DNA of 8,598 bases from an uncultured Gammaproteobacteria bacterium (GTDB lineage: Bacteria > Pseudomonadota > Gammaproteobacteria > Pseudomonadales > UBA5518): positions 1 through 8,598 of the forward strand of contig CAIXOY010000683.1 in assembly GCA_903921135.1 (NCBI GenBank), in the 5' to 3' direction. This document shows positions 1 to 5,393 of the stretch, one piece after another. A program made the position numbers and the translations under genes. Under the pieces are notes generated by a model. That model was not told the origin of the DNA. It ran no database searches and saw only the letters and a program-made list of their open reading frames with translations. Within the stretch, counting starts at the first letter, position 1; every line of letters begins with the position of its first letter.

Positions 1-652
1 AGAACCAGTTCATGTAGTTGGCGTTGTAGAGCCTGTAGGAGCTCCAGCCACCGGACACGCTCGACTGCCTGGTGCTGCCGTAAGGGCGCGGCGTGGAGGA
101 GCGCGGATAACCACTGCCCGGGTTGCCCGTGCCGCTGCCGTTGCCGTTGTTGCTGTTGGTGACGTCGTTGGAGCAGTCGACGTGCAAGGGGTCGGTGGTG
201 CTGGTGGCGAGATCACTCCAGGACGTGACGGTGGCTGTGCGCCACATCGCGAGCCTGCTCTGAAAATATCCGGTACTGGCGAGCGGGGTGTAGGAGGAGG
301 CGCAGCGGTTGCGGTAGTCGTTGATCCACTGCCCGGTGTTGGCAGGGGGAGGATCGCCCGACGAGCCCGTTGCCCAATAGAGGCGCCCGTTCACGATGCC
401 CGTCACGGTGGGATAGGTGGTGGCAGGGTTGTAGGCCGGCTTCTGCTCCGCGATGGTGTCCATGCTTCCGGAGTTGTCGAAGATGATCAGCACCTTCGGC
501 CTGGCGGTGCCGCTGCCGGAACTGTAGGCGGCGCGATAGATTTCGGTGTCGTCGGCCAGAGCACCGGTGGCTGGCAGCAACAGGGCGGGGAGCAGCGCAA
601 GCGCGGCCAGGAAGCAGCGGGCTGCAGCGGGAACGGAAACGGACCTGCTCAT
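1..652 (-). CDS. pilY1: Type IV pilus tip adhesin/assembly protein PilY1, N-terminal part (runs off left edge)
   Basis: Only the first 217 codons are present and the frame is still open at base 1. Residues 1-33 form a signal peptide (basic start, Ala/Leu-rich core, likely cut after GALA33 before DDTEIY). A von Willebrand A-like region follows: hydrophobic strand VLIIF at 54-58, then the metal-ion adhesion site D59-N-S61-G-S63-M. Residues 160-182 are an Asn/Gly/Ser-rich linker, and 207-217 (RLYNANYMNWF) match the 'YNANYMNW' segment typical of PilY1 N-domains. PilY1 is known to sit at the pilus tip, where it promotes assembly, adhesion and surface sensing; its calcium-binding beta-propeller would lie outside the window. 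The ATG overlaps the pilX stop as ATGA, and a GGGAG lies 9 nt upstream of the start, inside pilX. It is the last pilus gene seen in this operon. The call rests on the signal peptide, the VWA site and operon position together. Confidence 0.93.
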   Translation of the reverse strand, partial: MSRSVSVPAAARCFLAALALLPALLLPATGALADDTEIYRAAYSSGSGTARPKVLIIFDNSGSMDTIAEQKPAYNPATTYPTVTGIVNGRLYWATGSSGDPPPANTGQWINDYRNRCASSYTPLASTGYFQSRLAMWRTATVTSWSDLATSTTDPLHVDCSNDVTNSNNGNGSGTGNPGSGYPRSSTPRPYGSTRQSSVSGGWSSYRLYNANYMNWF

Positions 653-1131
653 AGCGTTGCACTCCCGATGACGGACTTCACAACGCCTTCGTCGACCTTG
701 GAGCGCGAGTCGGCGGCGGTGTGCGTGGATTCGACACGGTAATGGTCACAGGCGATCAGGTCGGCACTGAAGCCGAGCCGCGAGCGCGGGCAGGTGCCGG
801 CATTCACCTTCAGGATCACGTTCAGGTCGAGGCTGCCCGCGCCATCGTTCAGGTTGCCCAGCGGATTGCCCGAGGCGCCGTTCATCGGATCGGGGTCATC
901 GATGCCCGTGAAAGGATCCGGGCCGGTGCCCGAGAGGGTCACCACCGCTGCCACGCCGGCCTCAGCCTGCTGGAAGGAATCGAAGGCCGCCTGCATGTTG
1001 CCGCTCACCCGCAGATCGAGTGCGCCGGTGGCCGCCCCGAAGACGCTGAGCACGGTGATCACGGCGAGCAGGATCAGCGCGATGGCGAGTGCCACGCCGC
1101 GCTGCCGGTTCACAGATCGGATCTCTTTCAC
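649..1131 (-). CDS. pilX: Type IV pilus minor pilin / assembly protein PilX
   Basis: The product has 160 residues, within the usual size for PilX. It has a class III prepilin leader ending RQRG12, then a hydrophobic helix (VALAIALILLAVITVLSVFG), which is the PilX N-terminal signature. Residue +5 after the cut site is Ile17 rather than the usual Glu. The motif QQAEAGV at 54-60 is the conserved 'AEAG' turn of PilX, and Cys114 and Cys128 could form a disulfide. PilX is a minor pilin of the priming/tip complex that helps recruit PilY1, the next gene. The start is GTG: it overlaps the pilW stop as GTGA and has AGGGGG (1137-1142) 5 nt upstream. A second GTG at 1113-1111 would give a shorter leader (starting VNRQRG) but has a weaker ribosome site. 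Confidence 0.92.
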   Translation of the reverse strand: MKEIRSVNRQRGVALAIALILLAVITVLSVFGAATGALDLRVSGNMQAAFDSFQQAEAGVAAVVTLSGTGPDPFTGIDDPDPMNGASGNPLGNLNDGAGSLDLNVILKVNAGTCPRSRLGFSADLIACDHYRVESTHTAADSRSKVDEGVVKSVIGSATL

Positions 1132-2126
1132 AGTCGCCCCCTGATCGTGAGCGTGGAGTTGCGCAGCGATACGGACTTGTTCACCAGCAAGCGGCGGAAC
1201 GCGCCGCCCGGCGTGAGTGAGAGCCCCGCGAGATCGTAAGTGCGGGTATCGGTATAGGCGGCGTCGATGCCAGTGCCGCGCAGGAGCAGGTTGAGTTCCA
1301 GCGCCGAGACCGTGGACCAGTCTATGCCTGCGGTATCGGCGGTAACGAAGCGGTCTGCCTCGCCATCGTCGTTGCTGTCGATGCCGATGCGCAGGCGCAT
1401 CTGCTCCACACCCTCGACCAGATTCTCGGTGACCACGCTCATGCCCGCGCCGTTCCAGGACAGGGTCTTGCGCGCCAGCTGGGGCGGGTTGCCGGCTCGC
1501 GCATAGAAGACCTGGAAGCGGTACTCCCAGGCCGTGCCGCCCGGCACGGTGCCGCCGTCGCCGATCGAGGGAGCGGTATCGGCGCCTTCGAAGAGCACGC
1601 CCTTCAGCGGATTGCTGATCACATAGCTGAGCTGGCCGCTCAGCGCGTTGGGGGAATCGATGGTGCCGTCGTCATCGGAGGGGTCGTCACGGACGCCATC
1701 GGAGAGCGGCAGAGCCCGCACCGATTTCACGACGATCACATCCGAGGCCGGCACGGCATCGGCGACACAGGTGACGGCTACGCCGGCGTTGCTGGCGCGC
1801 AGCACCGCGAGGAAGTTGTCGATGTCATAGGCCTGCGCAGGCGCAGTGCAGTCGGAGGTGACCGCGCCCAGGCCGCCATCGGGATCGACATTGGCGGCCG
1901 TCGATTCCCCGAAAAATCCCGCCAGCCGCAATTCGCTTTCCAGCAGTTGCAGGGCGAAGCGCCCGTTGTCGGCGATGCGGGTCTGTTGCTCGGTTTCGGT
2001 GTAGCTGCGCTTGGAGCCGGCGAACACGAAGATCACGCCGCCGATGACGAAAAGCCCGAGCAGCAGCGCGATCATCAGCTCGACGATGGTGAGGCCCCGC
2101 TGCCCCCGCATGCACGGCGCGTGCAT
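1128..2126 (-). CDS. pilW: Type IV pilus minor pilin / assembly protein PilW
   Basis: The product has 332 residues, the usual length for PilW, the largest minor pilin. The prepilin leader ends RGQRG11, followed by LTIVE with Glu16 at +5 and the helix LMIALLLGLFVIGGVIFVF. The stretch NGRFALQLLESELRLAGF (54-71) is the conserved PilW segment. Residues 236-260, containing LVEGVEQMRLRIGIDSNDDG, match the family's 'VEG-VE-x-GxDxxxDG' region, where the Asp-rich loop resembles a calcium-binding turn. PilW links PilX and PilY1 to the FimT/PilV side of the tip complex. The ATG shares one base with the pilV stop (TGATG). A second Met at residue 6 is possible but has no ribosome site. No clear Shine-Dalgarno precedes the first ATG either, which suggests coupling to pilV. 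Confidence 0.93.
   Translation of the reverse strand: MHAPCMRGQRGLTIVELMIALLLGLFVIGGVIFVFAGSKRSYTETEQQTRIADNGRFALQLLESELRLAGFFGESTAANVDPDGGLGAVTSDCTAPAQAYDIDNFLAVLRASNAGVAVTCVADAVPASDVIVVKSVRALPLSDGVRDDPSDDDGTIDSPNALSGQLSYVISNPLKGVLFEGADTAPSIGDGGTVPGGTAWEYRFQVFYARAGNPPQLARKTLSWNGAGMSVVTENLVEGVEQMRLRIGIDSNDDGEADRFVTADTAGIDWSTVSALELNLLLRGTGIDAAYTDTRTYDLAGLSLTPGGAFRRLLVNKSVSLRNSTLTIRGRL
1137..1142 (-). promoter_or_regulatory. Ribosome binding site deciding the GTG start of pilX
   Basis: On the minus strand AGGGGG lies 5 nt before the GTG at 1131-1129. It sits inside the last codons of pilW, so pilX translation is probably coupled to pilW. It favours this GTG over the in-frame GTG 18 nt further in. 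Confidence 0.6.
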
Positions 2127-2743
2127 CAGCCCAGCCCCCGCTCGTCGATCACGTAGGTGTTGACGATCACCTGATGGCGGGAATCGACGGAACCCGCAGC
2201 ATCCGGTCCGCAGGCTGTGCCCGTTGCGACGGCGTCAGAGGTATCGGTAGTGCCGCGCCAGTTCACGATCACGCGGAGCTGCCCGGTGTTCGGGAAGGAC
2301 ACACTGGCGCGCGTGAAGACCACGCAACCGTGCGGATCGACCAGACCCGAGACATTGCGGTTGGCTGCATCGCGGACGGCCGTGCCGTCGAGTCGCCGCT
2401 CCCAGTTCCAGAGATCCCATGTCGCCATCTGGGCTGCGGTGCAGGTCTGGGTAGAGCAGTCCCGCGCGGGTGTGCCGAGGGTGCCACCCCCGAGCGCCGA
2501 GTTGCCGGTGCCGGTGTGGTAGGCGGCGGCGGCTGAAGGGTTGATGCGCACGCGCTCGAGCAGGCTGTCGGCCAGCAGCACCGCCTGCGCGCGCTGCCAG
2601 GCCTGATGGCTGGATTTCTTCGCGGTGAGTTGCAGGGCCGCCACTCCCAGCAAGCCTATCGAGAGCACGACCACCGCGATCATCACCTCGATCAGGGTGA
2701 AACCGCGCTGGCGGCCGGGATGCGAAGGCGCTGCGGCGGACAT
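2126..2743 (-). CDS. pilV: Type IV pilus minor pilin / modification protein PilV
   Basis: The product has 205 residues. The leader ends GRQRG14, followed by the classic prepilin motif FTLIEVMIAVVVLSIGLLG with Glu19 at +5, cut by the PilD prepilin peptidase. The block QRAQAVLLADSLLERVR (50-66) is the PilV helix. Cys96/Cys101 in DCSTQTCT and the following WDLWNWERRL match the PilV region 'C...C...DL..W...L'. The C-terminal strands RVIVNWRG (157-164) and HQVIVNTYVID (190-200) are also typical. PilV is a minor pilin of the tip complex. It starts 3 bp after the fimT stop with no evident Shine-Dalgarno, so its translation probably depends on the upstream gene. Confidence 0.93.
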   Translation of the reverse strand: MSAAAPSHPGRQRGFTLIEVMIAVVVLSIGLLGVAALQLTAKKSSHQAWQRAQAVLLADSLLERVRINPSAAAAYHTGTGNSALGGGTLGTPARDCSTQTCTAAQMATWDLWNWERRLDGTAVRDAANRNVSGLVDPHGCVVFTRASVSFPNTGQLRVIVNWRGTTDTSDAVATGTACGPDAAGSVDSRHQVIVNTYVIDERGLG

Positions 2744-2746
2744 GGC

Positions 2747-3316
2747 TCAGGGACAACTGACGTTGGTGCCGCCGGCATCGTCGACGATGCCATCAGCGGG
2801 GGAGTCGGTGTCGGTGGCCGCGCTCACGCGTCCGGTGGCCGAGACCAGCAACGCACGCGCGTAACCGCTGCCGCGCTCATCACAGAAACGGAACGTGCCG
2901 GCAGAATTGGCAGCGAGCCATCCCATGCTGGTGTAACGCACCGTGGTGGGGCCTGTCAGGGCCACCGTGACGGAGGGCACGGGGTTGCTCACCTGGCGCA
3001 GTACGGTATCGCCCGCATCGATCACGCCGTCTGCGTCGGCATCCAGAAAGGCCACGGCGCCCGAGGCCCAGGCGGCATTGCAGGCGGTACCCGAGGAGCT
3101 CCCACACACCGACACGGGGCGGCGCTGGGATACGGACTCGGAGCGGGCTTCGCCCAGCAGGCCGGTGAGCGCGTTGGCGCTGGCAACCAGACGGTTGTTG
3201 CGTGTGAGCGTGGTGAAACCCGGGATTCCGGACGAAATCAGGAGCATGGCAACCGCAAGGGCCACCAGGAGCTCGACCAGCGTCATGCCGGATTGCCTGC
3301 TCGACCTGGAATACAT
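2747..3316 (-). CDS. fimT: GspH/FimT-family minor pseudopilin (FimT/FimU), first gene of the pilus operon
   Basis: The product has 189 residues. The short leader ends SRQSG10, followed by MTLVELLVALAVAMLLISSG with Glu15 at +5, a standard type III prepilin signal. The stretch RSESVSQRRPVSVCGSSSG (58-76) is the GspH/FimT 'EAxxR...VxVC' region, and an Asp-rich loop FLDADADGVIDAGD (90-103) follows. FCDERG (144-149) with Cys145 and the terminal Cys188 suggests the C-terminal disulfide of this family; Cys71 and Cys79 may form a second. Known homologues (FimU in Pseudomonas, FimT in Legionella) help initiate pili, and some FimT proteins bind DNA through a C-terminal GRxR. Here the corresponding site reads GRVS (162-165), so a FimU-like structural role seems more likely. 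The ATG is the only in-frame start after an upstream TAG. No strong ribosome site was seen. Confidence 0.9.
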   Translation of the reverse strand: MYSRSSRQSGMTLVELLVALAVAMLLISSGIPGFTTLTRNNRLVASANALTGLLGEARSESVSQRRPVSVCGSSSGTACNAAWASGAVAFLDADADGVIDAGDTVLRQVSNPVPSVTVALTGPTTVRYTSMGWLAANSAGTFRFCDERGSGYARALLVSATGRVSAATDTDSPADGIVDDAGGTNVSCP

Positions 3317-3511
3317 CGCGCTACATTCATATGCGTATGACTACGGTTGGTCAGTCTAGACCTTCGCCAAACGCACTGCCATCACCCAGAGACCCTTTGA
3401 CAGACACCGTTGTGTGAGCCGGGTCACAGAGCCGGGGGCCAATTGCACGCTCCGGGTGACGCTGGTTATGGTTGGCGGGGCCCCGCCCTGCCCGCCACAC
3501 GGAAACCTGCC
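3317..3511. other. Divergent intergenic spacer between pilus operon and amidohydrolase gene
   Basis: This 195-bp stretch holds no supported gene and must contain the promoters of both divergent units. It includes a perfect 8-bp palindrome GTCTAGAC (3354-3361) and an AT-richer patch near 3326-3340 just upstream of fimT (arms CATA/TATG around TGCG). No convincing -35/-10 pair was found for the pilus operon on the minus strand. TTGGCG at 3370-3365 is the best -35-like hexamer there, but nothing close to TATAAT follows at 16-18 bp. Confidence 0.6.
3443..3472 (+). promoter_or_regulatory. Weak candidate sigma-70 promoter for the amidohydrolase gene
   Basis: TTGCAC (3443-3448, 3 of 6 consensus bases) is separated by 18 bp from TATGGT (3467-3472, 4 of 6). 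Transcription would start near 3479, giving a leader of about 33 nt before the ATG at 3512. The match is weak and is offered mainly because the distance fits. Confidence 0.22.
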
Positions 3512-5287
3512 ATGCGATTCGCAGCTGTTCTTGCCGCAACCCTGCTGTCCTGCTCCGGCGCAAGCCAGGCCGCGACGCCCGCCGACACGGTCTACCGCAA
3601 TGCCGTGATCTTCACCGCAGACGCCGGCTCCCGGCAGGTGGAGGCACTGGCCGTAACGGCGGGGCGCATCGTTCACGCCGGCAGCGAAGCGGAAGTTCGG
3701 CCCTTTATCGGAGCAGGCACGCGGCAGGAGGACCTCGCCGGGCGCTTCGTCATGCCCGGGCTGATCGATGCGCATATGCACCCCTTCGAGGCGGGCGGGG
3801 CCCTGCTCAAATGCAACCTCGAATATGCGGCGCTGACCGTGCCGCAATTGCAGCAACGCGTGAAAGCCTGTCTCGATGCAACCGAGGCCGAGGGGCCGGA
3901 TGCCTGGCTGCTGGTGGTGGCCTGGTTCCAGGAAAACATGCTGCCACCGGGCGTGCGCACCAGCCGCGCAGATCTGGATGCGCTCAGCACCACGCGACCG
4001 ATCATCATCCGCTCCTCTTTCGGTCACACCGTGCTGGCGAATTCGCGGGCGCTCGCCCTGGGCGGGATCACCCGCGACACCAAAGACCCGCTGGGCGGCA
4101 AGATCTGGCGTGACGCCAACGGCGAACCCACGGGGCTGCTGGAAGACGCCGCCTACGAGGTGTTCAGCACGCTGGTACCACCCCCAACGCCGGAGCAGAA
4201 CCGCAAGGCCGCCGAGGCAGCGCTCGCGATGATGGCCTCGCAGGGCGTCACGGGATTTCTGGATGCCGCCGCCGGGCTCGAGTCCATCGAGGCCTTCTCG
4301 GCCGTGCACGCCGCAGGCGGACTCACGGCACGCGGGCACTTTGCGGTCGCCATAGACCCCAAAGAGGGCGCGGATCCTGCTGCGGCGGTGGCGCGCGTGG
4401 TGGATGTCTCACGGCGGCACGACGGCGGCGCGCCAGAACCCGCGCCGGGCATACGGGTACGCAACGCCAAGCTGTTCCTGGACGGCGTGATCGCCGCGCC
4501 TGCGCTGACGGGCACCATGCTCGAACCCTACCGCGTCAACGCCGGCACCGCGGACGCCCCGCGCTGGGTACCGGGCAGCAGCCGCGGACCGGAGCCCTAT
4601 TTCCCCGCTGCGCCGCTCGCCGCGATCCTCACGGGATTGGGCAGCAACGGTATCAACCCGCACATCCACGCCGATGGCGACGGCGCGGTGCGCGCTGCGC
4701 TGGACGGCTACGAATCCATGCGCAAGGCGCTACCCGGCAAGGACATCCGCGCGGCCATCGCCCACAACGAGATCGTCTCCGAGCAGGACCGGCCCCGCTA
4801 CCGCGCGCTGGATGTGATTCCGGTGCTGTCGATGCAGTGGGGCAAACCCGCAGGAGACACGCTCGGCCTCGTCGACATCTTCGGCCCCGAGCGCATGGCC
4901 ATGATCGAGCCCGCAGGCCTGCTGGCCGCACACGGCGCCCGCGTGGCGTTCGGCAGCGACTGGCCCGTGGATGCGCTGGACGAATGGTTCGCACTGAAAG
5001 TGGGCGTCACCCGCAGCAACCGCCCGGACGCCGACCCCGCCTACCGCGGCAGGCTGGGCAAAGACCCCGGCTTGAGCGCCGAGGCTGTGCTGCGCGCCGC
5101 CACCATCAACGCCGCGTATTCGCTGCATGACGATGCGGTAACCGGCTCGCTTGAAACCGGCAAATTCGCCGACTTCATCGTGCTGGACCGCAACCCCCTC
5201 ACGATCCCGCCCGAAGACATCGCCAACGTGAAGGTGCTGCGCACCGTTGTTGGTGGCAAGACGGTTTACGAGGCACCCGCCCGGTAG
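3512..5287 (+). CDS. Exported metal-dependent amidohydrolase, family 3 (YtcJ-like)
   Basis: The product has 591 residues. Residues 1-20 are a secretion signal (MRFAAVLAATLLSCSGASQA, cut likely after ASQA20; LLSC14 is also a marginal lipobox). The mature part opens with the small beta domain of the amidohydrolase superfamily (AVIFTADA, GRIVHAG), then MPGLIDAHMHP with metal ligands His88 and His90. Further landmarks are FGHTVLANSRAL (170-181), KLFLDG (320-325), the HIHADGDGAV site (384-393), IAHNE with His418, and GSDWPVD with Asp483. The C-terminal ADFIVLDRNPL (553-563) closes the beta domain. This order is that of the D-aminoacylase/YtcJ group, which hydrolyses C-N bonds of cyclic or N-acyl substrates; the substrate cannot be read here. 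The ATG is chosen because it gives a signal peptide and has GGAAA (3501-3505) 6 nt upstream; an in-frame ATG at 3410 would bury that signal. It acts in the periplasm or at a membrane. Confidence 0.93.
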   Translation: MRFAAVLAATLLSCSGASQAATPADTVYRNAVIFTADAGSRQVEALAVTAGRIVHAGSEAEVRPFIGAGTRQEDLAGRFVMPGLIDAHMHPFEAGGALLKCNLEYAALTVPQLQQRVKACLDATEAEGPDAWLLVVAWFQENMLPPGVRTSRADLDALSTTRPIIIRSSFGHTVLANSRALALGGITRDTKDPLGGKIWRDANGEPTGLLEDAAYEVFSTLVPPPTPEQNRKAAEAALAMMASQGVTGFLDAAAGLESIEAFSAVHAAGGLTARGHFAVAIDPKEGADPAAAVARVVDVSRRHDGGAPEPAPGIRVRNAKLFLDGVIAAPALTGTMLEPYRVNAGTADAPRWVPGSSRGPEPYFPAAPLAAILTGLGSNGINPHIHADGDGAVRAALDGYESMRKALPGKDIRAAIAHNEIVSEQDRPRYRALDVIPVLSMQWGKPAGDTLGLVDIFGPERMAMIEPAGLLAAHGARVAFGSDWPVDALDEWFALKVGVTRSNRPDADPAYRGRLGKDPGLSAEAVLRAATINAAYSLHDDAVTGSLETGKFADFIVLDRNPLTIPPEDIANVKVLRTVVGGKTVYEAPAR

Positions 5288-5298
5288 GGACCGGATCC

Positions 5299-5324
5299 GT
5301 GTGGGAGGGGGCCATGCCCCCGAC
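5299..5324 (+). repeat. REP-like copy 1
   Basis: This 26-bp copy begins 11 bp after the amidohydrolase stop. The head is GTGG(GA) and the hairpin is GGGGGCCATGCCCCC. It is identical over 26 bp to copy 2. Confidence 0.8.
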
Positions 5325-5334
5325 TGAGGGGCTT

Positions 5335-5360
5335 GTGTGGGAGGGGGCCATGCCCCCGAC
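5335..5360 (+). repeat. REP-like copy 2
   Basis: This copy is identical to copy 1 over 26 bp and separated from it by a 10-bp spacer (tgaggggctt). It faces inverted copy 3 across 9 bp (cgcagggcc), giving a REPIN-like pair. Confidence 0.8.
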
Positions 5361-5369
5361 CGCAGGGCC

Positions 5370-5393
5370 GTCGCGGGCATGGCCCGCTCCTAC
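5370..5393 (-). repeat. REP-like copy 3 (inverted variant)
   Basis: Read on the minus strand it starts GTAGGAG and has the hairpin GCGGGCCATGCCCGC. Against copies 1 and 2 it differs at three of 24 positions. Two of these are a paired G-C to C-G swap inside the stem, and the third changes GTGG to GTAG. Its TAG is the stop codon of the phosphotransferase gene. Confidence 0.8.

Larger units (their letters stand above)
5299..5393. repeat. Cluster of three REP-like palindromes between convergent genes
   Basis: Three copies of a 24-26 bp element sit in about 95 bp. Two are in direct orientation, with starts exactly 36 bp apart, and a third is inverted 9 bp further on. Each begins with GTGG or GTAG (the GTRG head described for REP elements mobilised by RAYT-type Y1 transposases) and forms a 6-bp stem around the loop CAT. 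Copies 2 and 3 face each other tail to tail with GTRG heads outward, as in a REPIN/BIME unit, and can also pair as one long hairpin. Lying between convergent genes, the cluster could serve as a bidirectional transcription stop, though no T-tract follows. No transposase is in the window. Confidence 0.8.

Noticed and set aside
182..1239. Plus-strand open frames opposite pilY1, pilX and pilW
   Set aside because: They are antisense to five consecutive recognisable pilus genes and have Gly/Arg-rich translations typical of shadows.
3337..3346. CCGTAGTC upstream of fimT as a possible AlgR-type site (AlgR activates fimU in Pseudomonas aeruginosa)
   Set aside because: It matches the AlgR box only if one base is deleted, and no second box was seen.
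3397..3402. Perfect TTGACA (-35 consensus) upstream of the amidohydrolase
   Set aside because: No TATAAT-like hexamer follows at 15-19 bp (the region reads TGTGAGCCGGGTC), so it is probably chance.
3410..3511. Upstream in-frame ATG extending the amidohydrolase by 34 residues
   Set aside because: The extension would bury a good signal peptide, and the ATG at 3512 has its own GGAAA ribosome site.
3356..4339. Long minus-strand open frame (327 codons) opposite the amidohydrolase
   Set aside because: It is a frame shadow in GC-rich coding DNA: the opposite strand encodes a full-length enzyme with all family motifs, and this frame shows no domain or ribosome site.
5281..5294. CCGGT-AGGG-ACCGG mini-hairpin at the amidohydrolase stop as a terminator
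   Set aside because: The stem is only 5 bp, the loop is 4 nt and no T-tract follows; it is weaker than the adjacent REP hairpins.
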